A stretch of 64,000 bases of DNA from Erinaceus europaeus (Eukaryota > Chordata > Mammalia > Eulipotyphla > Erinaceidae). A program made the translations under genes and the position numbers. Position 1 is the first letter of the stretch, and each line of letters starts with the position of its first letter. The stretch spans positions 34,687,375 to 34,751,374 of the forward strand of contig NC_080181.1 in the NCBI RefSeq assembly GCF_950295315.1. Reading direction: 5' to 3'. The notes below the pieces were generated by a model. It did no database searches. It had not been told where the DNA came from and saw only the letters and a list, made by a program, of their open reading frames with translations. Of the stretch, positions 22,863-33,037 are shown in pieces.

Positions 22863-24105
22863 CTTAATTCCAATTCTGCTTCTCCACTTCCAAAAAGCCT
22901 CAAAACCTAAAAATAGACTAGGTCCCATGAGATAGGGCAGATGTACATATGTATCCATAAATTAGGGCAAAATATATACCTTAAAATGAAAGTTCACAAT
23001 AGTATTCAGTGAGTCAATAAATGAAGGAAGCAAGTATAAAGACCTAAGAGACACCTTAAAGTACCTAATGAAATAGTACTACTTAGACCTAGATACCCTC
23101 CTCACCTACTTCCTATTAAACTCTCAGTCACTCCAACCTTACCAAAGTAAGGACTACAAAAGCTGAATAAGGGCAAGAAACTGGCATACTTTAATGCAGA
23201 CTCTTTAGTCACTATCAGGCCACCCATCAGCTGTGACCCTAGTTGGGAAGTCCTGGGATTCCCACACAAACATGATGAGCCTAGAGCTCAAATAGATCCC
23301 TCTCTCCATTATCACCGGTCATCTCCACCAGGAACAACATAATGGAACCCTTGGCAGACCCCCATAGGACCTTGCCCTCAATGTGGATCAACAATGGTAA
23401 AGAATGCTCCATCCTCCAGTGGGTGGTTGCATAAAATATTTTATCTACCACCTGAAGAAGATGGGTCCTGAAATTGATGCAACTCGGAATGTTCCTACTG
23501 ATGACCACAGAATGCAAGGTCAGAACTACAGGGATAGAGGTTACATAGGCTCCTATGCCCAATGTGGGCCCCAGATAAAATCCATGGGGTTTAAAGTCAT
23601 CAATATTTATACATTCTTCCCTGATGAAGCTTTCTAGCACTTTTTCCAGCTGTGACATCATCTCCCCAGACAATAACCTGGTTCCACCTGAATATCAGAT
23701 GTCAGGCTCAGAAAAAAACCAATAAAGTCGTGGGCCCTTTGGAATATACCTAAAATAGATCCACTATTTCTAAAACAGTGACCCCAAATCTTCATCTGCA
23801 ATATTCCAGCCTTTAGGTTCATGATTAATCAATAATTTGTATGGCTTTATATGTTAACTCTCTTTTCAGCCACCAGGTTCCAGATGCTACCAAGATGCCA
23901 AACCGAATTTTCTGGGCAGATGACCCCCCCAATGTGTCCTGGAGCTATGCTTCCTCAGAGCTCTGCCCCACTAAGGAAAGAGAGAGACAGGCTGGGAGTA
24001 TGGATTGACCTGTCAACACCCATGTTCATTGGTGAAGCCATTACAGAAGCCAGACCTTCAACCTTCTGTATTCCATAATGACCTTGGGTCTATACACCCA
24101 GTAGG
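22863..24105 (+). mobile_element. L1 3'UTR, long form, host of Vingi copy B
   Basis: Plus-oriented L1 3'UTR containing the ~0.9-kb extra block that the intact L1-A copies lack. It reads as the reverse complement of 45926-47205, for example around 'catgatgagcctagagctca' and 'caccaggttccagatgctac'. It forms the spacer between the inverted arms and continues after Vingi copy B at 27181. Small frames at 23281-23673 (minus) and 23404-23637 (plus) show no motif and are UTR. Confidence 0.8.
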
Positions 24106-24613
24106 TTCTTCTTCTAGTGTTTGCCCTTCTTCCATAGCCAGTCAACAGCATCAGGTTGAGCCTGATGTAAAGTTTCAAGACCTCCTTTGAATCTGGAGAG
24201 GTGGCAGTTGTTAACTATGTGGGTCATAGTCTATCTGTAGCCACAGGGGCAGTTTGGGTCATCTCTGGCTCCTCAGTGATGGAACATAGCGGCACACCGG
24301 CCATGGCCTGTTCGATAGCGATTGAGGAGGGCCCAATCATAACGTGCTAGGTCAAAGCCGGGTTGACGCTTGCAGGGGTCTGTGATGAGGTGTTTGTTCT
24401 TTACCTCAGCTGACTGCCTACTCTGTTTCCAAGAGTCTGGAACAGAGAAGTTCAGTGTAGGCATAGGAGACCAGATTGGATGACGAGACGTCAAGCATTG
24501 AACAGGGTGGGCGAAGATATCCGCGTATATTGGCAGGTCCAGTCAGGCGTAGACGTGGGAAATGAACTTAGATGATGCCGCATCCCGATGAATATCTGGC
24601 GGGGCGATGTTGC
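24007..24613 (-). repeat. Inverted-duplication arm B (607 bp)
   Basis: Partner of 22256-22862. By eye the two arms match at every base over Vingi DNA plus ~90 bp of L1 flank. B is the original, because here the sequence runs on into the rest of the Vingi element on one side and intact L1 3'UTR on the other. The arms are 1,144 bp apart. Confidence 0.93.
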
Positions 24614-24767
24614 TAAGAACTGGCAGCCATGGAACCGGGGTGGAATGGATGGTTCCAGAAATTATCCTCATGGAGGAATATAATTTGGAATTGACCAAGT
24701 GGACATGGGGGCTACGGAACGGGGCACAGTATTCTGCAGTGGAATAGCATAATGCCAGAGATGATGA
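24113..24767 (-). pseudogene. Vingi ORF, C-terminal part with stops
   Basis: Continues the RT frame after the TGA at 24768: 'WLPVLSNIAPPDI', then 'HPIWSPMPTLNFSVPDSW', then the Cys/His end 'CPCGYR-stop-TMTHIVNNC' (CX1CX7HX4C, probably nucleic-acid binding). In-frame stops include a TGA in the 'HVYA-stop-LDLPIYADI' segment, also present in copy C, one after 'AAMFHH' and one inside the Cys/His motif. Most fit decay of CGA, TGG or CAG codons. The natural stop follows 'KKGKH'. Confidence 0.87.
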
Positions 24768-25943
24768 TCATAGTGTGGAAGCGCTCGTGCCCCATGAGGA
24801 GTTGGCCAGTCTTGCAATGATGTTATTCCTCACACCCACCTTTGCTGCAGTTTTTATGAGATGTTCGTGAAATGACAGGATGCGATCGAGAGTAACACCA
24901 AGATAGACTGGCTGGGCTTCATGCTGGATTCTCGTATCGTCAAGTTGCACATTAAGCTCACGCAAGGCTGAGGCATGGTGTAGATGGAAAACAGATGATA
25001 CCGTTTTTGCAGTGCTAGGGATTAGTCGCCATTTTTTACAGTAATCAGATATCAGAGACATGTCTTTCGTGAGTGTTTCCTCGAGGATGTCAAACTTGGA
25101 TGCCTGAGTTGCACAGCAGATGTCATCGGCGTAGATGAACTTCCTTGAAAAAGTTTCTGGGAGGTCATTGACGTAAATATTAAATAGCGTAGGAGCCAGA
25201 ACAGAGCCCTGGGGGAAGCCACTTGAGACAAGTCTCCATCTGCTAGACTTGTCACCCAGATGCACCCAGAATCTTCTGTTTTGGAGAAGAAATGATGTAG
25301 TGTTGGCCACCCATGGAGGCAGGCATCTTGAGATCTTGACTAGGAGACCACGGTGCCAGACCATGTCATAGGATGCTGTGAGATCAACAAAGACAGCACC
25401 TATCTTTAAATTCTTCTGGAATCTATTTTCAATGTAAGTTGAGAGGGCCAGGACTTGTTCACAGGTAGATCTTCCTGGGCGGAAACCAGCTTGGGCGGGT
25501 GATAGGAATTTCTCTGTAAGAGGAGAAATACATGACAGAAGCAGCCTCTCAAGGAGTTTGTAACACACGGAGAGGAGGGAAATTGGTCTATAGCTGGCGG
25601 CCAGTGTTGGGTCTTTCTTTGGTTTCAAAACTGCTATTATCTTCGCACGATGCCAAATTTTGGGCATAGATTCGGATTCCAAGATGTGGGACAGGAATGT
25701 AGTGAGCCACTTCTTTGCCGCGGGGCCCAAATTAAGAATGAGTTCTGGGGTGATGTTATCATAGCCAGCAGCCATTCCCGGTTTAACCCTCTTCAAAGCG
25801 TCTTCCAGTTCAGACAGTGTAAAGGGAGAGAGTTTTGGAGATGGACAAGATAAATGGAAGTGGGATGACCACTCATGGGAAATTTCTCTTTTCCAGACTG
25901 GGTCGATTTTAGCACATCCAACTTGAGTTAGGTGACTGGCCAC
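24768..25943 (-). pseudogene. Vingi ORF, reverse transcriptase part
   Basis: A 391-residue open stretch that copies element RNA into DNA at the nick. RT motifs in order: 'AVLKPKKDPTLAASYRPISL' at residues 104-123, 'QAGFRPGRSTCEQ' at 151-163, catalytic 'FVDLTASYD' at 185-193, 'GFPQGSVLAPTLFNIYVNDL' at 242-261 and the active-site 'YADD' at 271-274. 'YLGVTLD' near residue 347 is the usual post-YADD strand. All catalytic Asp residues are intact. It is severed upstream by a frameshift from the endonuclease and ends at a TGA after 'SSWGTSASTL'. Homology continues beyond that stop. Confidence 0.92.
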
Positions 25944-27067
25944 TGAGTTTGGAGATATGGGAGGATGGGAGATGGGAGAGAGGGTTGGCTACTGGCACCC
26001 AGACTATGAAAAAGCTTCCAGGCCTTCCTACTTGAGTGGGTGAAGTTCAGACTTTCCGTGAGTTGTTGCCAGCGGGCTTGGCGTGCTGCATCCAGGGAGG
26101 CAATGAGATGGTCGGCCACATCTGGGTCGCCTGACTCATCATACTGCTTTAGTAATTGCTCGCATTCAGCATCAAGACAAGGCATATAGTTAGCAGGTCT
26201 CCCACGAGGAATAGCTTGGGAAGCTGCTTTGAAGATGGCATGGCGGAAGTGCCTGTAGGAATCTTCAGAGGGGATAGAGTTAATTGGAATTGCAGGAATA
26301 GATTTGTTGGTAAGATCACTGAACAGACGCCAGTTTGCTTTCCGAAAGTTCCATCTTAGTTTCTCCGAGCACAGAATCATTGGGAGTTGGAGACCAATGT
26401 GGATGATAGTTGGGCGGTGATGACTGTGCAGGAAGATCTTGAGAACTTGTCTCCTAGCGGGAAAGGTTTGGCTGTTGACTGTGCTAATCCAGCACAGGTC
26501 GGGTGATGAGTTTTTATTCCATCTAGCACTGTGAAAAGAGCCTGGCTGTTTGGGATTGTATAATAGGGAGAGGTCATTCACTGAAGCCCCGTCGGCTAAG
26601 ATAGAGCTGTAAGCACGAGTGGAGGAATATCCCCAGTCTTGGTGATGACTATTAAAGTCTCCAACGTAAATGGCTGGGTGATTCAGGCTAGGTAGGACTT
26701 CATTATCCCATGAGGCACTGAGAGGCTTATATACGTTGATGAGCTGAATAGTTTCAATAGTAATGGAGTTGTAGAAGGTTGAAGAGGCCGTATGGTAAAC
26801 GTCTGCAAGACACGATTTGGCGTAGATGGTTCGGCCGTGTTTAGGATGGAGATTATAGCATATTAAATCGAATCCACTGATGGTGAATCGAGGAGCTTCA
26901 TAGACTGCTATATGTGTTTCTTGTAGGCAGTTATCTGCCTGATGCTGTATTGCCAATTGACCAATAAGAACACGTTTGGCATAGGACAGCCCCTCAACAT
27001 TAAGTTGGAGGACTTGAAGAGCAGGACCAACAGCTTGAAAGCTGTCAGGAGATGCTTGTTGCTGGCT
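25928..27067 (-). pseudogene. Vingi ORF, endonuclease part
   Basis: AP-like endonuclease that would nick target DNA. The frame is open on the minus strand from after a TAA near 27068. It holds 'LQVLQLNVEGL' (the catalytic Asn box) at the start, 'CLQETHI' (catalytic Glu), 'INVYKP', 'VGDFNSHHQDWG' and, near the end, 'SHHRP' where active relatives have SDHxP, so the terminal Asp is lost. No ATG with good context is visible before the Asn box, so the true start is unknown. The frame stops at 25928 after 'QTQWPVT', just past a one-base shift in a C/T-rich stretch. The next reading frame overlaps it by 16 bases. Confidence 0.87.
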
Positions 27068-27180
27068 TTAAAGTGACTGGGATCCATGTGGATTCAGTTG
27101 TCTAAGAAGGATCATCAGTTTCCCCAGTGAATGGGTACTCATGGGATGCACCACGGGAAGGTCGATCCAATGCATCCCAG

Positions 27181-27655
27181 TGGGTTAAAGAATAGGAAAT
27201 CCTGGAGCTCTGATTCCCCAGAATCCCACCTCACTAGGGAAAGAGAGACGCAGGCTGGGAGTATGGATTGGCTTGTCAATACCCATGTTCAGCGGTAAAG
27301 CAATTACAGAAGACAGACCTTCCACCTTCTGCACCCCACAATGATCTTGGGTCCATACTCCCAGAGGGTTAAAGAATAGGAAAGCTATCAGGAGATGGGA
27401 TGGGATACGGAGTTCTGGTGGTGGGAATTGTGTGGAGTTGTACCCCTCTTATCCTATGGTTTTGTCAATGTTTCCTTTTATAAATATTTTTTTAAAAAAA
27501 AAAGAATAGAAAAGCTGTTTGGGGAAGGAATGAGATAAGGAACTCTGGTGGTTGGGTGGTTGGAATTTTACCCCTCTTATCCTATGGTCTCATCAGTGTT
27601 TCCATTTTATAAATAAATAAATTAAGAAATAAAAAAAATAGCAAGAGTGAGAGTA
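27181..27655 (+). mobile_element. L1-A 3' end, with repeated terminal segments
   Basis: Continuation of the L1 3'UTR past Vingi copy B. 27181-27210 repeats the start of the tail ('gggttaaagaataggaaa'), then 27211-27510 is a second run through the terminal UTR ('gactcactagg'-like to 'cctatggttttgtcaatg', A-rich), then 27511-27640 a third, more diverged run ('ggaactctggtggttgggtg', 'cctatggtctcatcagtg'). So up to three partial 3' ends lie in tandem. Confidence 0.7.
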
Positions 27656-28363
27656 AAAGAAAGCTTAAAATTAATTGTCAATCACTTTCCAGGAATTAGC
27701 ATATGTTGGTTGGGTTCCTAATCAGTTTATGGAGCTAGAAGTAGAGTATAAAGTCAAGCAGGAAAGGGCAGGTAAAGGGTGTGGAAGTAAATATAAAGGA
27801 AAAAAAATTCTACATGTGTGGTAGATAAAAGTCAAGTAAAAAATGGCGGTGGGGCTTGGGGTAGATATCATAATGGTTATGCAAATGTTCTCTCATGCCT
27901 GAGGCACTGATGTCCCAGGTTCAATCACCCACACCACCATAAAGCAGAGCTGAGCAGTGCTCTGGTAAAAATTAAAATAATAATAATAAATGGCTGTTAG
28001 CAAAAACTGGATCAGAATTATGGGACACACTTGGGAACCACAGAAGCAAAACTGAAGTGGGCCATACATAACAACTCAACACACGGGAGATAAACAGTCA
28101 AACTGCACAAGGCAAAAAGGATAGGGTAACAACTGAAACATGTTGGGCCAAATTAAAGTCAAGCTCCATGAGTATTAAAGAATTGAAACACATTTGGGAC
28201 CCGCTGTAGGGAAAATCAAAGTGGACCATACATAGTAACTCAACATGTGGGAGATATAGTCAAACCACATAGAGCAAAAATTGGGTAAATTCAGTACATG
28301 CTGGGGTTGAGTAAAGTCAAACCGCATGGGGTATGGTTAAAATATGCAGCATGTTGGGTCACC
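27656..28363 (-). mobile_element. ERV leader region with tandem ~160-bp repeats
   Basis: Lies just inside the LTR at 28364-28818. The minus strand next to the LTR begins 'tggtgacccaacatgctg', a plausible primer-binding site (TGG start). At least two diverged units of about 160 bp follow ('gtgggccata' at 28057 and 'gtggaccata' at 28221; 'catgttgggcc' at 28139 and 'catgctgggg' at 28297). No gag was recognised. A SINE interrupts at 27848-27987. Confidence 0.55.
27848..27987 (+). mobile_element. Hedgehog SINE, 'agatatcataatgg' type
   Basis: Head 'tggggcttggggtagatatc', 'cccaggttcaatcacccaca', 'gcagagctgagcagtgctct' and an A-rich tail. Short target duplication 'aaatggc' (27841-27847 and 27988-27994). 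Confidence 0.88.
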
Positions 28364-28818
28364 ATTTATAGAAACTTTAACTTAAAAGGGGCTTTGGCTG
28401 AGGCACATTAAGGATTGACTGTGGGATACTGGGAACAGGTTTAAAAAATAAAGGCTTTATTAGTGTGAAACAGGTAAAATGCAAATATCTAGGTACTGCA
28501 AAATAACTGGCTCCATTTAAGGTTAAGCAAAAGAGAGGGTTATTTATAAAATCTCTGAGAATGTGAGGGAAGAAGTCTAGTTAGGAAAACAAGCACAAGT
28601 TCAAAGTCAGCAAACTAAGTTACCCCAAATCACCACATGAAAAGACCAGGATCAATCTGGAGCCATGCCAAATGGAGAGTCCATGGTGAAGGTAATCTAA
28701 TCAAGAGAGTAAGCTGCTCCAAGTCTGTCCTTAAATACACCCCTTTGTCAGTCTGCTCCACCTCAGGGTGAAGTTATTTTTATGCTAATTGCCCCAAACT
28801 CATGTTGGGATCACAACA
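28364..28818 (-). mobile_element. ERV LTR with leader attached
   Basis: On the minus strand the unit starts TGTTGTGATC and has a TATA-like 'gtgtatttaagg' and then the poly(A) signal 'aataaagcc', in the order of an LTR. It is followed directly by the TGG primer-site-like sequence. It is unlike the ERV2 LTRs elsewhere in the window; class uncertain (ERV1 or ERV3). The canonical CA at its inner end is not clear. Confidence 0.65.
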
Positions 28819-29645
28819 ATTGCTGATGAAGATTTGGGGTCTCTGTTTTGGAAAAAGCTAATGGATCTATTTTAGGTATATTCCAAGGGCCCATGACCCT
28901 ATTAGTTGTTGCCTGCACCTGACATCTGATATGCAGGTGACCTAACTTATTGTCTTAGGGGATGGTGTCATAGTTGGAAAAAGAACCAGAAAGCTGGATC
29001 AGGGAAGATAATAGCTTCCAAATATGGGAAAAGTATATAAATATTATTAACTGTAAACACCATAAATTTGATCAGGGGCCAGTGGTCAGCACAGGAGCCT
29101 ATGTAGCCTCTGCATCCCTGTAGGTCTGAGCTCACATTCCATGATCACAGCTAGCAACATTCCAGGCTGCACCAATTTCAAGACCCATCTTCCTCTGGTA
29201 GCAGGCAGAGTATGCTACTTCCATTTGGATAATGGAACACTCCCTACCCTAGTTGATTCACATTGAGGGCCAGGTCCTATAGGGGTCCACAAAGGGATCC
29301 ATTATGTTGTTCCTGATGGAGATGACAAGTGACAGTAGTGAAAGGGATTTGTTAGAGGTCTAGACTCATCATGTTTGCGTGGGAATCCTAAGACTCTCTG
29401 ACTAAGGCCCCAAGTGATGGGGTAGCCTGAAAGTGACTAAAGGGTCATCATTAAAGTATGCCAGTCTCTTGCCCTTATTCAGCCTTTGTAGTCCTTACTT
29501 TGTTTGACAAGTTTAGCTTTGGAGGGATTGAGGGATGTGCATTAGAAGGTAGATGAGGAGCATATCTAGGTCTAAGTAGTTACTATTTTATTAGGTACTT
29601 TATGGTGTCCTTTTAGGTCTTTCTGGAGGAGAAAAATGGATTGAA
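28819..29645 (-). mobile_element. L1 3'UTR, long-form block
   Basis: Same sequence and orientation as 46140-46940 ('ttccaagggcccatgaccct', 'gtctgagctcacattccatg', 'aaagtatgccagtctcttgc'). The terminal UTR and poly(A) are missing on the left, where the LTR inserted or a deletion occurred. Confidence 0.8.
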
Positions 29646-29860
29646 TATCTCAAACTTTTTGTTGCAGAACATAGCTCTGAGTATATGTTTCTTCAGTCTA
29701 AGCATTTAAGACTTCAAATTGGTAATCAGATTGAATTTTAACAGTGGGCTCAAATTATTAATACATTTCTAATAATGACTTGTTCTTTGAAATAGTAAAT
29801 CTAAAAGTTTAAACCAGGGAGAACAGAATCAACTGGTGGTGTTCCTTTATAAGATACCCA
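29646..29860. other. Unassigned AT-rich sequence, target of Vingi copy C
   Basis: No feature seen. Its last bases ('tataagata', 29848-29856) may be the left target duplication of the Vingi insertion. Confidence 0.4.
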
Positions 29861-30345
29861 TTCTTCTTCTTCTAGCATTTGCCCTTCTTCCGTAGCCAGT
29901 CAACAGCGTCAGGTTGAGCCTGATGTAAAGTTTTGAGACCTCCTTTGAATCTGGAGAGGTGGCAGTCATTGACTATGTGGGTCATAGTCTGTCTGTAGCC
30001 GCAGGGGCAATTCGGGTCGTCTCTGGCTCCCCAGCAAGGGAACATAGCGGTGCACCGGCCATGGCCTGTTCGATAGCGATTGAGGAGGGCCCAATCATAA
30101 CGTGCTAGGTCAAAGCCGGGTTGACGCTTGCAGGGGTCTGTGATGAGGTGTTTGTTCTTTACCTCAGCTGACTGCCAACTCTGTTTCCAAGAGACTGGAA
30201 CAGAGAAGTTCAGTGTAGGCATAGGGGACCAGATTGGATGACGAGACGTCAAGCGTTGGACAGGGTGGGCGAAGATATCCGCGTATATTGGTAGGTCCAG
30301 TCAGGCGTAGACGTGGGAAATGAACTTAGATGATGCCGCATCCCG
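29861..30345 (-). mobile_element. 5'-truncated Vingi (copy C) with open C-terminal frame
   Basis: A 485-bp Vingi 3' end with tail 'tagaagaagaagaa'. The frame 29872-30252 (126 residues) is uninterrupted and ends 'DAVDWLRKKGKC'. It holds the intact Cys/His motif 'CPCGYRQTMTHIVNDC' (CX1CX7HX4C), which shows what copies A and B have lost. A TGA upstream ('cgcctgactgg') is shared with A and B. Possible target duplication: 'tataagata' left and 'tataagtata' right (30346). It is truncated, so inert. Confidence 0.88.
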
Positions 30346-30440
30346 TATAAGTATAAGTAAATAGCATAAAAGGACATAAATTATGGTGAGGACTTATATG
30401 ATACAGCAAAGCCTAACAATGGTGTAAGGAATGGCCGAGT

Positions 30441-30792
30441 ACGGGGTCTGGCGGTGGCGCAGTGGGTTGAGTGCATGTGGCGCAAAGCACAGGGACCAGC
30501 GTAAGGATCCTTGTTCAAGCCCCCGGCTCCCCACCTGCAGGGAGCTGCTTCACAGGCAGTGAGGCAGGTCTGCAGGTGTCTATCTTTATCTCCCCCTCTC
30601 TGTCTTCCCCTCCTCTCTCCGTTTCTCTCTGTCCTATCCAACAACGAATAACATCAACAATGGTGACGATAATAACAACCACAATGAGGCTACAACAACA
30701 AGGGCAACAAAAGGGGGGAAATGGCCTCCAGGAGCAGTGGATTCATGGTGCAGGCACCGAGCCCAGCAATAACCCTGGAGGAAAAAAAAAGA
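30441..30792 (+). mobile_element. Full-length hedgehog tRNA-type SINE
   Basis: The best-preserved long copy (352 bp): head 'tctggcggtggcgcagtggg', 'aagcccccggctccccacct', 'gtctgcaggtgtctatcttt', CT-rich block, AAC-rich part and a distal 'gagcagtggattcatggtgc' domain before the A-tail. Target duplication 'aatggccgagt' / 'aatggccaagt' (30430-30440, 30793-30803). Antisense and sense small frames inside are not genes. Confidence 0.93.
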
Positions 30793-31195
30793 AATGGCCA
30801 AGTTGGTTGTAGCCTTTTCATTGATGTTTATCAATCCAGTCTGACTACAGACCCCTGACTTTTACATGTCTACGTGACTTTTTTAAATTCAAAATTAGCT
30901 TAGACTTCCTAGCCCCCTCCTCACTCTTACTTTCCCATTATAACCACACTATTAACTCAGACTTCCTGGCCAAAAGCCCACTCCTCACTCTTCCTTTCCC
31001 ATTATAGCCACATTGTCCCAGCCAAAATCCCCTTCCTTGGACTTCTTTCCCATTATAGTAGCACCCATGGCTCCCTCCTAATATCCGTTCCCATCCGCTT
31101 TTCCTGAACATGGTTAGATTATGAGCCAATTCACTCTCACCAAAGGGGAAGAAGAAATTGTTCCCATGTCCAGTAATGTATAAAAAGGCTGTGAA

Positions 31196-33037
31196 TCACT
31201 GGTATTCCTCTATGCAAACACTAAGTTAGAAGAAGTAAATCCAGAAATCAATTCCTTTTACTATATCAACAAAAAATAATAAAATATCTAGGAGTAAACC
31301 TAACCAAAGAAGTGAAAGACTTGTAAGGTGAAAATTATGAGTCACTACTCAAAGAAATAGAAAAAGACACAAAGAAGTGGAAAGATATTCCATGTTCATG
31401 GGTGGGAAGAATTAACATCATCAAAATGAATATACTACCCACAGCCATATACAAATTTAATGCTATCCCCATGAAGATCCCAACCACAGTTTTTAGGAGA
31501 ACAGAACAAATACTACAAATGTTTATCTGGAACCAGAAAAGACCTAGAATTGCCAAAACAATCTTGAGAAAAAAGAACAGAACCAGAGGCATCACACTCC
31601 CAGATCTCAAATTGTATTATAGGGCCATTGTCATCAAAACTGCTTGGTACTGGAACATGAATAGATACACTGACCAGTGGAATAGAATTGAGAGCCCAGA
31701 AGTGAACCCCCATATCTATGGACATCTAATATTTGACAACGGGACTCAGACTATTAAATGGGGAAAGCAGAGTCTCTTCAACAAATGGTGTTGGAAACAA
31801 TGGGCTGAAACATGCAGAAGAATGAAACTGAACCACTGTATTTCACCAAATACAAAAGTAAATTCCAAGTGGATCAAGGACTTGGATGTTATACCAGAAA
31901 CTATAAAATACTTAGAGGAAAATATTGGCAGAACTCTTTTCTGCATAAATTTTAAAGAAATCTTCAATGAAACGAATCCAATTACAAAGAAGACTAAGGC
32001 AAGTATAAACCTATGGGACTACATCAAATTAAAAAGCTTCTTCACAGCAAAAGAAACCACTACCCAAACCAAGAGACCCCTCACAGAATGGGAGGAGATC
32101 TTTACATGCCATATATCAGACAAGAGTTTAATAACCAACATATATAAAGAGCTTGCCAAACACAACAACAAGACAACAAATAACTCCATCCAAAAATGGG
32201 GGGAGGACATGGACAGAATATTCACCACAGAAGAGACCCAAAAGGCTGAGAAACACATGAAAAAATGCTCCAAGTCTCTGTCAGAGAAATGCAAATAAAG
32301 ACAACAATAAGATACCACTTCACTTCTGTGAGAATGTCATACATCAGAAAAGGTAACAGCAGCAAATGCTGGAGAGGGCTTGGGGTCAAAGGAACCCTCC
32401 TACACTGCTGGTGGGAATGTAAACTGGTCCAACCTCTGTGGAAAACAGTTTGGAGAACTCTCAGAAGGCTAGAAATGGACCTACCCTATGATCCTGCAAT
32501 TCCTCTCCTAAGGATATATCATAAGGAACCCAACACATCATCCAAAAAGATCTGTGTACAGAGATCTTTTGGCAGAACAATTTTTAATAGCCAAATTCTG
32601 GAAGCAACCCAGGTGTCCAACAACAGATGATTGGCTGAGCAAGTTGTGGTATATATACACAATGGAATACTACTCAGCTGTAAAAAATGGTGACTTCACC
32701 GTTTTCAGCTGATCTTGGATGGATCTTGAAAAATTCATGTTAAGTGAAATAAGACAGAAACAGAAGGATGAATATGGGATGATCTCAGTCTCAGGCAAAA
32801 GTTGAAAACAAGATCAGAAAAGAAAACACAAGTAGAACCTGAAATGGAATTGGAGTTTTGCACCAAAGTAAAAGACTCTGGGGTGGGTGGGTGGGGAGAA
32901 TACAGATCCAAGAAGGATGACAGAGGACCTAGTGGGAGTTGTATTGTTATATGGGAAACTGGGAAATGTTATGCATGTACAAACTATTATATTTACTACT
33001 GAATGTAAAACATTAATTCCCCAATAAAGAAATAAAA
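31196..33037 (+). mobile_element. 5'-truncated L1 (L1-B lineage) in an LTR TATA box
   Basis: Contains the ORF2 C-terminal half and a short 3'UTR ending 'attaattccccaataaagaa' plus poly(A). Perfect 14-bp target duplication 'aaaaaggctgtgaa' (31182-31195 and 33038-33051). It is closely similar to 42405-44260. Its 3'UTR is unrelated to that of the L1-A copies. Confidence 0.93.
31402..32298 (+). pseudogene. L1-B ORF2 C-terminal open stretch
   Basis: A 298-residue frame of ORF2p downstream of the RT: '[20 protein letters not shown]', '[20 protein letters not shown]', '[20 protein letters not shown]' and '[20 protein letters not shown]'. A frame change near 32265 leads into the Cys-motif frame at 32265-32630 ('[18 protein letters not shown]', with the second Cys replaced by Leu). 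The upstream RT and endonuclease are absent by 5' truncation, so it has no activity. It is the longest open ORF2 stretch in the window, suggesting a fairly recent insertion. Confidence 0.88.

Larger units (their letters stand above)
24106..27175 (-). mobile_element. Vingi-like non-LTR retrotransposon, near full length
   Basis: A 3,070-bp element encoding an AP-type endonuclease then a reverse transcriptase, with no RNase H domain seen and a short 'gaagaagaa' 3' tail. Target duplication: 'cccagtagg' (24097-24105) and 'cccagtggg' (27176-27184), one mismatch, inside an L1 3'UTR. The protein is clearly not L1, RTE/BovB or L2. Its RT ('YRPISLLS', 'AGFRPGRST', 'FVDLTASYD', 'YADD') is of the jockey/I/Ingi type. 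The Vingi clade is described from hedgehogs as Ingi-related and lacking RNase H, which fits. Other names in the I superfamily cannot be excluded without a search. Confidence 0.88.

Noticed and set aside
25650..25853. Plus-strand frame within Vingi
   Set aside because: Antisense of the RT gene, as are 26156-26359 and the shifted frame 25052-25255.
28000..28350. CRISPR-like array from spaced repeats
   Set aside because: Units are ~160 bp, diverged, and lie in an ERV leader of a mammalian genome.
30471..30812. 113-residue frame over a SINE
   Set aside because: Entirely SINE and its tail; no protein family.
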